64,000 bases of DNA from Flammeovirgaceae bacterium UBA7330 (GCA_002471275.1 DKPQ01000014.1:461-64460); one strand, 5' to 3'. Positions 53,506 through 62,660 are shown, numbered from the stretch's first letter. A program made the numbers and translations. Notes: generated by a model not told the origin, from the sequence alone.

Positions 53506-55377
53506 TTACTCTTCATAAAGTACTGAGTGCATTTCCTTTAGTTTCTCCTCGGGAAACTTAATCACCTCACGGTCGTAAGTGATCAGTCCATTGACCTCTC
53601 CTTCTACATCAGTCGTCTGTGTATAGATGGCAGCAGACAGTCCTTTGCTCTTTTTCATTTCTGCAATCTGATCAAATTTATATTGGTAGCTCTTCATTAG
53701 CTCCTCCTCCGAGTGATAAGTCTGATATCCCCAGTTGCGCATCTCAGGATTCCATTGGTGTCCTTTGATGGGATAACCAATCCCTCCATACTCCCCTATC
53801 ACACTGGCCTGACTTAGAGATGTTGGCGGTATGTGAACTTCTACCTGATACGTGTGAATATCATAGATGTCTCCACATGGTCGCAAAGCCCAGCCACTCA
53901 CCGCATTCACCAACCTGCCTGGATCATAGGCTTTTACCCAATCGGAAATGCGGCAAGTCTCATATTGCCCCCAGCCTTCATTGAAAGGCACCCACATGAC
54001 AATACTTGGTGCATTGTAGCGCAGATCAATCATCCTGCGAAGCTCATATTCAAACTGTGCGGTTTCTTCTGTTCGCCTGAACAGATCCGGACCTGTCCGA
54101 CCCACATGTTGAACCCTTGTTGGCCGTTCTTCACCCTCCGGCGGTAGGACAACCATCCCTGAAGGCATGTCCTGCCAAACCAGCATACCCAGTTTATCAC
54201 AATGATAGTACCATCTGTCTGGCTCCACTTTGATATGCTTTCTGATGGCATTGAAACCCATGTCTTTGGTTTTCACGATATCCCATCGCATACCCTCATC
54301 AGAAGGTGGTGTGTGCAGACCATCAGGCCACCAGCCCTGATCAAGTGGGCCATAGTGAAACAATGGTTTGTTGTTGAGGAAAAGATATTTCACGCCCTGG
54401 TGGTCTCCCAGACTGATCTTTCGCATCCCGAAATAGCTGGTTACCTCATCAAGGGTATTGTTGTCCTTATCCTTCAAGGTGAGCTTTAGATCATACAGAA
54501 AAGGTGAATCGGGTGACCAAAGCTTGGGGTTATTAATATCAATGACCAATTCATTATCAGCAGCCACTTCACTTGTACCCAACGAAGTATTTCCATCAAA
54601 AACTTCGACTTCTACGGTATACAGGTCTTTTGCAGGCGGGTAATTCAGCAAAGGAATCACAGAGAGGGTCTTTTGATCAATGTCCGGAGTGAGCTTTACT
54701 TCCTTGATCCAGGTAGTTGGACTCACTGCCTCAAGCCATACGGTCTGCCAGATACCGCTTACTGGCGTGTACCAGATACCTTCCTGCGGCATCTGTTGCT
54801 TTCCACGTGCCTGTGTACCGAGACTGGTCGGGTCGGTCACACTCACCACAATCTCCTGGTTTCTGGAGGAAGTGAGGTAAGGCGTGATGTCAAAAGAAAA
54901 CCTGTCATAGGCTCCTTTGTGGGCTCCCACCAGTGCACCATTCACCCATACGGTGGCACTCCAGTCAACCGCCTCAAAATTGAGGATGACGCTTTTTCCC
55001 TTCCAGTCGGAAGGTACGCTAAATGTCCTTCGGTACCAGATCCGGTCGTCGTCTTTTACACTCTTCCGCACACCAGACAGGGCAGATTCCACAGCAAAAG
55101 GAACCAGGATCTTACCCTGATACTTTGAAGGTTGTTTTTCAGTGATCTTGATCAATGAATAGTCCCACAAACCATTTAGGTTCATCCAGTCTCCCCTTTC
55201 CAGCTGAGGTCGCGGATACTCCTGCCAGGCATTTTCCGGGGTTACCTTTTTGCCAAAAGGGGTGAGCATAGCATCAGAAGGGACTTTCCACTGGGCTGTT
55301 GCGGGAGATGAAAAAAGAGATATAATAAGTATGATGGAGGATAGTAATGCACTTCCCCTTAAAAAGGGTTTTTTCAT
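53506..55377 (-). CDS. Glycoside hydrolase family 2 enzyme, secreted
   Basis: 623 residues with a signal peptide (SSIILIISLFSSPATAQ). The order is GH2 sugar-binding jelly roll (about 45-220, with YRRTFSVPSDWKGKSVILNFEAVDWSATVWVNG-type features), immunoglobulin-like domain (about 225-320) and TIM barrel (about 330-623). The acid/base Glu is in WVPFNEGWGQ and the nucleophile Glu in VIGEYGGIG. GH2 includes galactosidases, glucuronidases and mannosidases; the specificity cannot be told. It is shorter than LacZ-type enzymes, as usual for the glucuronidase-like and related short members. First gene of the operon with galM and the BNR gene. Confidence 0.9.
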   Translation of the reverse strand: MKKPFLRGSALLSSIILIISLFSSPATAQWKVPSDAMLTPFGKKVTPENAWQEYPRPQLERGDWMNLNGLWDYSLIKITEKQPSKYQGKILVPFAVESALSGVRKSVKDDDRIWYRRTFSVPSDWKGKSVILNFEAVDWSATVWVNGALVGAHKGAYDRFSFDITPYLTSSRNQEIVVSVTDPTSLGTQARGKQQMPQEGIWYTPVSGIWQTVWLEAVSPTTWIKEVKLTPDIDQKTLSVIPLLNYPPAKDLYTVEVEVFDGNTSLGTSEVAADNELVIDINNPKLWSPDSPFLYDLKLTLKDKDNNTLDEVTSYFGMRKISLGDHQGVKYLFLNNKPLFHYGPLDQGWWPDGLHTPPSDEGMRWDIVKTKDMGFNAIRKHIKVEPDRWYYHCDKLGMLVWQDMPSGMVVLPPEGEERPTRVQHVGRTGPDLFRRTEETAQFEYELRRMIDLRYNAPSIVMWVPFNEGWGQYETCRISDWVKAYDPGRLVNAVSGWALRPCGDIYDIHTYQVEVHIPPTSLSQASVIGEYGGIGYPIKGHQWNPEMRNWGYQTYHSEEELMKSYQYKFDQIAEMKKSKGLSAAIYTQTTDVEGEVNGLITYDREVIKFPEEKLKEMHSVLYEE

Positions 55378-55739
55378 AATAGGTTGATGTTGAGTTGATT
55401 GAGGTTAAAGATAGGGGAAAGTAACGAAGGTAGGTATTGGATAAGTAACAAAAGCATCTTCTCCATTAGTGTAATACAATGCCCGGGAGGTAACTTCCGA
55501 GGTAATGTAGTTGGTCTTGAGTAAGCCTTTGTGATCATTGTTGAAAACACCAACGAAGGCTAAAAGTGAATATCCGTGCTGCATAGTCCCTTTTCAGTAT
55601 ACAATATAATTTTATTTGGAGACCATCCTGAATTCAGTGCTATGGCTTAAGGTATGACGCCTGTTTCTGAAAAATTTGACAGCAAGCCCGGGTAATTCCT
55701 TTTCTCAGGGATGCTTCACTTTTTATAGTCGTAGCGCAT
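55378..55739. other. Gene-free stretch with a relic of the dispersed repeat
   Basis: No supported gene lies here. Around 55480-55505 the bases CCCGGGAGGTAACTTCCGAG, and at about 55545-55560 ACACCAACGAAGGC, match parts of the repeat family found at 59-64 kb, so this appears to be a decayed copy. I see no clear terminator for cstA upstream nor a clear promoter for the GH2 gene. Confidence 0.5.
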
Positions 55740-57185
55740 CTATTTTACCATTGGGGGATCAGCCACCCATGCTGCGCGTGCAGGCCATACAGTAACCAAA
55801 ACTCCCAGAATCAAGGCCACGCCAACCCCGATGAAGATAGAGATATTTACAGGAAAACTGAATCCTTCGGGGGCAAGCAGAATGTAGGACACGACCACTG
55901 CTGTCATAAACACGGCCGGTATCAGTGCTATCCAATAAAATTTAGCATTTTTGATCAGGTAAACAGTAACAGTCCAGAGTACCACCGTGGCCAGTGTCTG
56001 GTTGGTCCAGGCAAAATATCTCCAGATCACTCCAAAATTCACCAAAGTAAGTAGATAACCCACAGCGAATAAAGGAATACTAATCAATAGTCTGTTTCTG
56101 ACAGATTTTTGGTTACTCTTCATGAAATCGGCAATGATGATGCGGGCACTTCGGAAAGAAGTATCTCCGGAGGTGATCGGGGCCGCCACCACACCCAGGA
56201 TCGCCAAAAATCCACCTATCGTTCCAAGGGCCCCATTAGAAATTTCGTTCACGACCAAAGCCGCGTTGTCCCCATTTCCCAACATTTCAACGTTCAGCTC
56301 CCGAACTCCTCCAAAGAAGCTCATGCTGATGGCTGCCCAGATCAGTGCCACTACGCCTTCAGTGATCATGGCTCCATAGAATATGCCCCTTCCCTGACGT
56401 TCGTTGCCCATGCATCTGGCCATGATCGGTGATTGTGTGGAATGAAACCCTGAGATGGCTCCGCAGGCGATGGTTACAAATAGCATGGGAAAGACCGGGA
56501 ATGATTCGCTGCGATAATGGAGATTGCTAAAGCTTGAAAATGTGAGCTCCGGCACTGGCAGGTTTTGGGTGAACATAGCGATGAGCAGACCAAATGCCAT
56601 AAACAATAAGGCAAAACCAAAGACCGGATAAAAACGTCCGATCACTTTATCGATGGGTAAAATGGTAGATAAAATGTAGTAGACAAGGATGATCGCTACC
56701 CAGGCACCCAATCCTAATCCATCTGTCATTCCTGCCAGGATCTTAGCAGGCCCAATCAGGAAAACGGCCCCTACCATGATCATCAATATGACGGTAAATC
56801 CCCGCATGAATTGTCTGATCCAGTTTCCCAGGTAAAATCCTGAAACCTCCGAGATGCTTTCCCCTCCGTGTCGGATTGACATCATGCCAGAGAAATAGTC
56901 ATGCACACCCCCGGCAAACAGGCTCCCCAACACGATCCACAGGAAAGCTACCGGTCCCCAGAGTGCTCCCGCCACGGCACCAAAGATGGGCCCCAGCCCA
57001 GCGATGTTAAGAAATTGAATGAGGAATATCTTCCAGGCAGGGAGTTTCACAAAATCGACACCATCAGCTTTGGTATGAGCCGGTGTGGCTCTTTCGGGTT
57101 TAATGTCAAATACACGTTCAATTATTTTTCCATATATCCAGTATCCAACGACTAAAACAATAATGGAAATAGAAAGGGTGATCAT
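55740..57185 (-). CDS. cstA: CstA-type carbon starvation transporter, short form
   Basis: 481 residues with about 13 hydrophobic segments. Family motifs are TPAHTKADGVDFVKLPAWKIFLIQFLNIAGLGPIFGAV, GGVHDYFSGMMSIRHGGESI, IACGAISGFHSTQSPIMARCMGNE and GAMITEGVVALIWAAISM. CstA proteins of E. coli are about 700 residues and take up peptides or pyruvate in carbon starvation; this shorter Bacteroidota form lacks the C-terminal part. No obvious partner is next to it. It is on the same strand as the GH2 operon but 362 bases away, so probably separate. Confidence 0.9.
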   Translation of the reverse strand: MITLSISIIVLVVGYWIYGKIIERVFDIKPERATPAHTKADGVDFVKLPAWKIFLIQFLNIAGLGPIFGAVAGALWGPVAFLWIVLGSLFAGGVHDYFSGMMSIRHGGESISEVSGFYLGNWIRQFMRGFTVILMIMVGAVFLIGPAKILAGMTDGLGLGAWVAIILVYYILSTILPIDKVIGRFYPVFGFALLFMAFGLLIAMFTQNLPVPELTFSSFSNLHYRSESFPVFPMLFVTIACGAISGFHSTQSPIMARCMGNERQGRGIFYGAMITEGVVALIWAAISMSFFGGVRELNVEMLGNGDNAALVVNEISNGALGTIGGFLAILGVVAAPITSGDTSFRSARIIIADFMKSNQKSVRNRLLISIPLFAVGYLLTLVNFGVIWRYFAWTNQTLATVVLWTVTVYLIKNAKFYWIALIPAVFMTAVVVSYILLAPEGFSFPVNISIFIGVGVALILGVLVTVWPARAAWVADPPMVK

Positions 57186-57328
57186 GTTATGATGGTTAAT
57201 GGCTAAAATTATTTTCCGTGAAGTTCACAAAATATGCCAGATTTAATGACTGTTTAAGCATATTTTATCATTCCGGGAGGATAAGATCCTGAGAGGATAC
57301 CTTTTCCCTGTCCGGAAGAGTACCCGAA

Positions 57329-57347
57329 GTCGACACATCTTGTCGAC
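57329..57347. repeat. Small palindrome between cstA and parD
   Basis: GTCGACA-CATCT-TGTCGAC is a perfect 7-bp inverted repeat in the divergent gap. It resembles the CGACATG...CATGTCG arms of the dispersed repeat downstream, but may also be a binding site. Confidence 0.35.
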
Positions 57348-57394
57348 CATGTTGATTGGACTTGAGTTATGTGGATTTTTTGCAACCGGCAAGT

Positions 57395-57416
57395 TTACCA
57401 ATTTTTGGTAACTTTG
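57395..57416 (+). promoter_or_regulatory. parDE promoter with overlapping operator
   Basis: TAACTTTG (57409-57416) matches TAnnTTTG and ends 5 bases before the ATG at 57421, so the transcript probably has almost no leader. A perfect inverted repeat TTACCA-ATTTT-TGGTAA (57395-57411) overlaps this element, the expected place for autorepression by the ParD antitoxin. Confidence 0.6.
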
Positions 57417-57420
57417 CAAT

Positions 57421-57669
57421 ATGAGCAAGAACACATCTATTTCACTTGGAGACTACTTTGACAACTTTGTCAAACACAGTGTTTCAGAAGGTCGATTTAA
57501 GAACGCCAGCGAAGTTGTCCGAGCTGGCTTGAGACTTCTCGAAGAAGAAGAAAACAAGGTTCTTTCACTCAAGAAAGCTATTCAAGATGGTATTGACAGT
57601 GGAATTGCTGGAGACTTTAACCCATCAACTCATTTAGAGCAATTGAAAGCAGCAAGGTCGAATGGTTAA
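57421..57669 (+). CDS. parD: ParD-type antitoxin
   Basis: 82 residues with a ribbon-helix-helix N-terminus (SKNTSISLGDYFDNFVKHSVSEGRFKNASEVVRAGLRLLEEEE, about 2-45), the DNA-binding part, and an acidic, flexible C-terminus that would wrap the toxin. It neutralises ParE and represses its own promoter, consistent with the palindrome over the -7 element. The stop codon overlaps the ParE start by 8 bases. Confidence 0.93.
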   Translation: MSKNTSISLGDYFDNFVKHSVSEGRFKNASEVVRAGLRLLEEEENKVLSLKKAIQDGIDSGIAGDFNPSTHLEQLKAARSNG

Positions 57670-57958
57670 ATATCAACTTACCAACCTTGCTGTTCGAGAT
57701 TTATCTGATATTTGGAACTACACTTTTGTCAATTGGACTGAACGACAGGCTGATGCCTATTATGAACAAATTGTAAACACGTTTGAATCGATCGCTTCCA
57801 ACCCTGATCAAGGGCGTAACTACGATGGAATTAGAGCAGATCTATACGGCTTCAAGATCAACCGGCATATCGTATTCTATCGCAGAATATCAAACGAACT
57901 GGTAGAAATAACCAGAATTCTACATGAGCGTATGGAATTAAAGAATCGGGTCAAATAA
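57662..57958 (+). CDS. parE: ParE/RelE-superfamily toxin
   Basis: 98 residues. Motifs are LTNLAVRDLSDIWNYTFVNW at the N-terminus, RQADAYYEQIVNTFESIASNPDQGR and the C-terminal GFKINRHIVFYRRISNELVEITRILHERM. These fit ParE toxins, which poison DNA gyrase. All conserved positions look intact, so the pair is probably functional. It overlaps parD and is followed by a strong hairpin. Confidence 0.93.
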   Translation: MVKYQLTNLAVRDLSDIWNYTFVNWTERQADAYYEQIVNTFESIASNPDQGRNYDGIRADLYGFKINRHIVFYRRISNELVEITRILHERMELKNRVK

Positions 57959-57965
57959 ATCACAT

Positions 57966-58032
57966 AACAACTAAGGCTTCGTGTGGTCGGAACGACCCAA
58001 CATGGAGCCTTAGTTGTTGGGATCGTTTTTTT
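57966..58032 (+). terminator. Terminator hairpin after parDE
   Basis: A 13-bp outer stem (57966-57978 with 58006-58018) encloses an inner GTCG-GAA-CGAC hairpin, and TTTTTTT follows at about 58026-58032. Confidence 0.7.
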
Positions 58033-58058
58033 CCAAAGTAAAGTTTTGGGCGCATTCT

Positions 58059-58066
58059 TAGTTTTG
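58059..58066 (+). promoter_or_regulatory. -7 promoter element for the RibD/DHFR-like gene
   Basis: TAGTTTTG matches TAnnTTTG and lies 18 bases before the preferred ATG at 58084. A -33 TTG at normal spacing is not clear. Confidence 0.5.
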
Positions 58067-58083
58067 TGGAAAATAAATATTCA

Positions 58084-58620
58084 ATGAGAAAAGTAAAACT
58101 ATTTATAGCAACCAGTTTAGACGGGTATATAGCTCAACCAAATGATGACCTTAGTTTCCTAAAACTAGTTGAAAAGGAAGGAGAAGATTATGGATATACA
58201 GCGTTTAATTCAACAATAGACACGGTTATCATCGGTCGAAAAACCTATGATTATGTTGTGAAGGAGATTGGTATATCGCATTACGATAATGGAGAACGGG
58301 ATGTTTATGTCGTTACAAGAACAGAACGTCCGGATAGCGGGAGAATCAAGTTCTATTCAGGAAGTTTGGTAGAACTAGTTGCTAAACTTAACAATGAAAA
58401 GGGAAAAGATATTTATTGTGACGGTGGAGCAGAAGTCGTTAACGAACTTTTAAAAAATGATCTGACAGACGAACTTACTATTTCCATCGTACCAATTCTG
58501 GTCGGAAATGGTACAAGACTGTTTAAAGAAGGAATACCTGAGCAAATATTAGAGTTTATCAGTGCAAAAACATTTGAGTCTGGATTGACACAACTACATT
58601 ACCGTCGAAAGAGAGATTAA
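58084..58620 (+). CDS. RibD C-terminal/dihydrofolate reductase-like protein
   Basis: 178 residues from the ATG at 58084 (RKVKLFIATSLDGYIA); a GTG at 58066 would add 6 residues but overlaps the promoter element. The fold is the RibD_C/DHFR type, with the N-terminal SLDGYIA, the NADP-contacting VIIGRKTYDYVV (about 48-59), the glycine loop IYCDGGAEVVNELL and LTISIVPILVGNGTRLF. These stand-alone proteins are reductases of unknown natural substrate in most bacteria. It has its own promoter, between the toxin-antitoxin pair and the MORN gene. Confidence 0.88.
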   Translation: MRKVKLFIATSLDGYIAQPNDDLSFLKLVEKEGEDYGYTAFNSTIDTVIIGRKTYDYVVKEIGISHYDNGERDVYVVTRTERPDSGRIKFYSGSLVELVAKLNNEKGKDIYCDGGAEVVNELLKNDLTDELTISIVPILVGNGTRLFKEGIPEQILEFISAKTFESGLTQLHYRRKRD

Positions 58621-58734
58621 ATCTGGAATCTGCCTGAAGAGCAAATAAGCTGTTCGACATGTCCATGGGCCTTGTTGGACTTTAAATAAAAAAGAATCTT
58701 CTATCCCCAATAATTAATAATTCGCTCCATTACT

Positions 58735-58956
58735 ATGAAAGAGAAGCTTCAGGAAGTCGTTGATGGGATCACCATAAAATACCACGCCAATGGGAAAACC
58801 ATTTGGTCTAAAGGTAAAATCGAAGAGGGTAAAGCCGAAGGCTACTGGGAATGGTACAGGATCGACGGAACGATCAAGCGTTCCGGGTATTTTGCAAATG
58901 GCGAACCGACAGGGGAATGGACTACCTATGACGATAAAGGAAACCTTATAAAGTAA
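58735..58956 (+). CDS. Small MORN-repeat protein
   Basis: 73 residues made of two or three MORN_2 repeats: ITIKYHANGKTIWSKGKIEEGKAEGYWEWYRIDGTIKRSGYFANGEPTGEWTTYD has the pattern of YxxGxxxxxGxYxxGxxxGxW. No signal peptide or membrane segment. Proteins of this sort are common in Bacteroidota, sometimes called YwqK-like antitoxins, but no toxin is adjacent here. Function unknown. Confidence 0.75.
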   Translation: MKEKLQEVVDGITIKYHANGKTIWSKGKIEEGKAEGYWEWYRIDGTIKRSGYFANGEPTGEWTTYDDKGNLIK

Positions 58957-58999
58957 CTAAGAGGTAGAGGTTGTGAAGTAAATTCAATTATTGGCCTGA

Positions 59000-59236
59000 G
59001 CAGATTGACATGTTCCTCAAGGGCATGTCGGGCTTCATATAAAAAGGGATTTCCAAATCCCGTGTAGATAACAAACGCAAAGCCCGGAAGTAACTTCCGA
59101 GCTAGTGTGGAGGCAGCCTGTCTGCTGAATGGCCCCTCTCCATGGCCTGTCCCCCGACAGTCCCCCGACAGGCCAGCGAACTCCTGACAAACTCATCAAG
59201 GCACGCTTCTGATCGGTGAGTGTTGTTCGTTGGTGA
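59000..59236. repeat. Dispersed hairpin repeat, copy 2 with extension
   Basis: The unit has GACATG...CATGTC as one hairpin, then GGGATTTCCAAATCCC as a second, then a GCCCGGAAGTAACTTCCGAG block with its own palindrome. A second part (59140-59236) with CCCGACAGGCCAGCGAAC, ACAAACTCATCAAGG and GCTTCTGATCGGTGAG recurs at 61.7 kb. A decayed copy is at 58649-58680. An open frame on the minus strand here (59035-59316) is a by-product of the repeat. Nothing else lies between 58957 and 59342. Confidence 0.75.
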
Positions 59237-59342
59237 AATACCCAAAGGCTTAAAGCGTCAAAAAGTAAACATCTATTTTCCGCTATCTTACAAGGTAAAT
59301 GACCAAAAACAAGCACTTGCCCTAACTGAACTGTAGATTGGT

Positions 59343-60122
59343 TTGAACTACGAAGAAATTATTATATCTCAACATCCACTTTCGCATTTTGCTGTGGCGA
59401 TCTGGAGAATGGAGGGTGACGAAGAGACTTCTTTCAGACACATCCCTAAAAGTCAAAGCATGCTTGTTTTTGGATTTGGTCAGCCCGCACACGTCGATGA
59501 CGGAGATCAGACCTGCACCATGGAGGAATCCTTTGTATTACCGATTTTTACTACAAGTACCAGGGCCAGGCTTCATGCTTCATCTTTAATAGGGGTCTCT
59601 TTTGTCAAGGATGGCCTTTATCGATTGGTTAAGCAAAGTATCCCCAAACTTAGATTTAACATCCCTTCACCGCTTAAAGAGAAGATTGCTGGTTTGAGGG
59701 AATCATTTAATGGCAAAACCTTAGAAGCCATTTCGGGTTCAATACAACAATTCCTTATCCCGGAAATGGACCTTGAGGCTGGGCCGGTTGGGTTTGAAGA
59801 AGCCATAGGATTAATCGAGAAAAGCAAGGGATGCTTATCCATCGAGCAAGTGTGCAAGGAGGCTGGTATTTCGTCACGTAGCCTGCAAAGGCACTTTAAT
59901 GAAAGAATTGGCATTTCTCCCAAAAGATATGCTAAGATCACAAGGGTTAATGCTTTACTAAATGAACTTCTTACCAGGGAACCAGAAAATTGGATGGAAA
60001 AAGTAGTTTCCCTCAACTACCATGATCAACCACACCTGGTCAATGAATTCAAGTCCATCATAAAACTCTCCCCAAGAGCATTGCTCAAATACCGGGATAG
60101 CCTCTACCACCAGGTGCAGTAA
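59343..60122 (+). CDS. AraC family transcriptional regulator
   Basis: 259 residues. The N-terminal sensor part (about 1-135) resembles the DUF6597-type beta domain, and the C-terminal part (about 150-250) has the two helix-turn-helices of AraC (LSIEQVCKEAGISSRSLQRHFNERIGISPKRYAKITRVNALLNELL then VVSLNYHDQPHLVNEFKSIIKLSPRALLKY). The start is a TTG at 59343; no ATG lies near, the first internal Met being at residue 23. It begins just after a repeat copy, so its promoter may lie in or beside the repeat. Its target is unknown. Confidence 0.9.
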   Translation: MNYEEIIISQHPLSHFAVAIWRMEGDEETSFRHIPKSQSMLVFGFGQPAHVDDGDQTCTMEESFVLPIFTTSTRARLHASSLIGVSFVKDGLYRLVKQSIPKLRFNIPSPLKEKIAGLRESFNGKTLEAISGSIQQFLIPEMDLEAGPVGFEEAIGLIEKSKGCLSIEQVCKEAGISSRSLQRHFNERIGISPKRYAKITRVNALLNELLTREPENWMEKVVSLNYHDQPHLVNEFKSIIKLSPRALLKYRDSLYHQVQ

Positions 60123-60183
60123 TTGGCGGTTTTCTACAACTTTTTCTGGCTGACAACATCATTTCTTTGCTTCAAAAAAAGAA

Positions 60184-60888
60184 ATGGAAATACTCAAAAA
60201 ATGCTATCTCTACTTCTTGCCAGGGATCATCCCAACACTATTACTTCTTATCGCCCACAGGGTCTATGGGGAGAGGTGGCCATCAATCACGATTTTAATC
60301 ATCCTGGACCTCTTGATCACCATTCCGCTGATGATCTACCTGATTTCGGTGGAGAGCCACAAACCTTTTGGGTTTGGAGCAATCAAAGAAATATTTGATA
60401 TGCAAATCCGCATGGATCTCTGGCCAACCTTTGGCTTGATATTTCTTTCTCTGCTTTGGGCAATCTGCTCTTTTATTTTGCTGAAGCCGGTCAACGAACT
60501 TTTGCAACACCATCTTTTTCAATGGATCCCGGACTGGTTCAGTCCAGGGCTTTATCCGGGTAAACATGACACCTCTGTCATGAAACTATCCTGGCTACTG
60601 ATGATTCCCTTTTCTGTCCTTATGCCACTGATGGAGGAAATATATTTCAGGGGATTTCTCCTCCCCAGGGAACACTTTGATGACTGGCGGGCTCCCCTGC
60701 TCAACACTATCTTGTTCTGCGCCTATCACCTCTGGTCACCTCAGCTTTTTGTAACTCGTGTTATTGCTATTTTTCCCATGAACTATCTTGTGTGGCGATA
60801 TAAAAACATCTACCTGTCCATCATCCCACATGTACTGCTCAATGTGATAGGAGATGTGGTCTTGACGTACCCGCTGATATTCGGGTAG
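60184..60888 (+). CDS. CPBP family intramembrane metalloprotease
   Basis: 234 residues with about 6-7 hydrophobic helices. The CPBP (CAAX protease/Abi) motifs are visible: EEIYFRGFLLPRE (about 148-160, EExxxR), FCAYHLWSPQLF (second motif His) and the final helix with NVIGDVVL. Members process prenylated peptides or, in bacteria, often relate to bacteriocin immunity. It may be co-transcribed with the AraC gene (61 bases apart). Specific substrate not known. Confidence 0.88.
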   Translation: MEILKKCYLYFLPGIIPTLLLLIAHRVYGERWPSITILIILDLLITIPLMIYLISVESHKPFGFGAIKEIFDMQIRMDLWPTFGLIFLSLLWAICSFILLKPVNELLQHHLFQWIPDWFSPGLYPGKHDTSVMKLSWLLMIPFSVLMPLMEEIYFRGFLLPREHFDDWRAPLLNTILFCAYHLWSPQLFVTRVIAIFPMNYLVWRYKNIYLSIIPHVLLNVIGDVVLTYPLIFG

Positions 60889-60952
60889 TAAATTTTATGA
60901 CTGGCAATTATTTGGTAACGAACAATCTATATCAAAGACAAAAAGCTGACCT

Positions 60953-61609
60953 ATGAGATATGCTATAATCATCACATTGACCTTATTATTATTCAACAGA
61001 AAGATAGCTGCCGATAACCTGTTTTTTAATTCACCATTTGATGTGCATAAAAATCGGATAACATCGCAGTTAGATGTTCCGAATGTTTCAGACCTTAGCC
61101 CTCATGAAGGTGACTTTTTCAAAAACTATATTGGGCTAATACCATCTCTACTGGTAGAGCCATACGACACCATCAATGCGCTTGAGGTAAACACTTTTCC
61201 TTTCTTATTTGCAATTAGATTCGGTAATCAGCATCACTTTAGCCTTCAGATACGGCCTATATTCAATTACAGGTTTTATAGGTCCCAATCAGGGTATAGT
61301 CAAATTGGTGGGACTATTGTAGTCAATAAGTTTTTCCCAAACCCGTTTGAAAACATCAACTGGCTCAATCCTCAACTAGGTACATTTATAACCTATACAT
61401 ATAATAGATTAGACAATATTCAAACACTCACAATAGGATTAGAGCCCGGTGCATATATGATGGTCTCCCCCAGGTGGTCAATGTCCGTCAACCTGCAACC
61501 AGGAATCAATTATTATCCCAATCAATTGTCACGGGACTTCGTAAAGGCTGGTTCTGGCTTTAAAGGCCACTTTGGTATTATTTTTCATCTGGGTTACAAC
61601 TTCAGATAA
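60953..61609 (+). CDS. Outer-membrane-like beta-barrel protein of unknown function
   Basis: 218 residues. The N-terminus (MRYAIIITLTLLLFNRKIAA) looks like a signal peptide. The rest alternates aromatic and polar residues in short strands (FLFAIRFGNQHHFSLQIRPIFNYRFYR, FITYTYNRLDNIQTLTIGLEPGAYMMVSPRWSMSVNLQPGINYY) and ends in an aromatic-terminated strand (FGIIFHLGYNFR), the signature of outer-membrane barrels. I recognise no specific family. It stands alone between the CPBP gene and the repeat block. Confidence 0.75.
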   Translation: MRYAIIITLTLLLFNRKIAADNLFFNSPFDVHKNRITSQLDVPNVSDLSPHEGDFFKNYIGLIPSLLVEPYDTINALEVNTFPFLFAIRFGNQHHFSLQIRPIFNYRFYRSQSGYSQIGGTIVVNKFFPNPFENINWLNPQLGTFITYTYNRLDNIQTLTIGLEPGAYMMVSPRWSMSVNLQPGINYYPNQLSRDFVKAGSGFKGHFGIIFHLGYNFR

Positions 61610-61656
61610 AATGAGTATCTAAAATTTCCTATGGAACGCCTGGAGAACTAAGACAA

Positions 61657-61967
61657 CCACTTTCTATGGTTTGTCCTGACAGGCCAAATGAACCGCCTGA
61701 ACAAACTCATCAAGGTACGCTTCTGATCGGTGAGCTTTGTTCGTTGGTGAAAACACCAACGAAGGGAAACCTGTCTGTCGATAGGCAGCTGTTAGGCAGG
61801 CACCGATCTAAAGCTGTAATCCCCCTTTTCCCCCTTTGTGAAAAGCCCTTAGCCAGAAAGATGGTATTAGGTGAAGGGGGATTCCAAGAATAGACAATGA
61901 TCCCGGGCTGTTCGACATGTTCTGTAAGGGCATGTCGGACCCTAGATAAATGGGATTTCCAAATTCC
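61657..61967. repeat. Dispersed repeat cluster, first long copy
   Basis: Holds the GACAGGCC/CTCATCAAGG/GATCGGTGAG block, then a segment of about 200 bp (61744-61940) that recurs almost unchanged at 62209-62410, then the CGACATG...CATGTCG hairpin unit and GGGATTTCCAAATT. An open frame on the minus strand here (61710-61991) is not a gene, as its codons are dictated by the repeat. 61968-62103 is AT-rich without a gene. Confidence 0.8.
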
Positions 61968-62103
61968 TTTCCTAGCTTTAATAATTAACAATCATCTCAG
62001 CAATTAATTAACAAATACTTATATAATGTACTGAATATCAATTAGTATCAATAAGTATTTTATTAGTATTAATTAACAAATTGTATATGCACAACTTAAC
62101 AAC

Positions 62104-62505
62104 CCGAGCTGTTCGACATGTTCCGTAAGGGCATGTCAGGCTTCATATAAAAAGGGATTTCCAAATCCCGTGTAGTTAACAAACACAAAGCCCGGAAGCG
62201 TGTAGTTTGTTGGTGAAAACACCAACGAAGGCAAAGACCTGTCTGTCGATAGGCAGCTGTTAGGCAGGCACCGATCTAAAGCTGTAATCCCCCTTTTCCC
62301 CCTTTGTGAAAAGCCTTTAGCCTGAAAGATGGTATTAGGTGAAGGGGGATTCCAAGAATAGACAATGATCCCGGGCTGTTCGACATGTTCTATAAGGGCA
62401 TGTCGGGCTTCATATAAAAAGGGATTTCCAAATCCCGCGTAGTTAACAGTCCTCCCCATGGCTTGTCCCCTGACAGGCCTTCCCCAGATACAATTCTGAT
62501 CGGTG
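62104..62505. repeat. Dispersed repeat cluster, second long copy
   Basis: Two full hairpin units (62104-62205 and 62370-62448) flank the second copy of the 200-bp segment, including TTGGTGAAAACACCAACGAA, GGCAGCTGTTAGGCAGGCAC and GTATTAGGTGAAGGGGGATT. Between the two long copies the segment differs by only a few bases and small indels. The minus-strand frame 62136-62459 is a by-product. The AT-rich bases to 62660 show no gene. Confidence 0.8.
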
Positions 62506-62660
62506 ACAACTCCGACCTAAGCTGAACAAACATGTAGTTATGTTTAATAAAAGTTAATCACATGTTATTCAATCATTTTATAGCTTATAGCTGTTAACGT
62601 CTTATTTTAAATTATAGTAAACGATATGTAAAGCTTTTATTTATCCTTGTTTTGGTAGTA

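Noticed and set aside
54673..55128. Plus-strand open frame of 151 codons
   Set aside because: It is antisense to the catalytic-domain-bearing GH2 gene and shows no family features.
59035..59316. Minus-strand open frame between the MORN and AraC genes
   Set aside because: It is read through a repeat copy with hairpins and low-complexity codons; no domain or signal.
61710..62459. Two related minus-strand open frames of 93 and 107 codons
   Set aside because: They lie wholly inside the duplicated repeat, resemble each other only because the repeat does, and have no start signals. I treat them as by-products.
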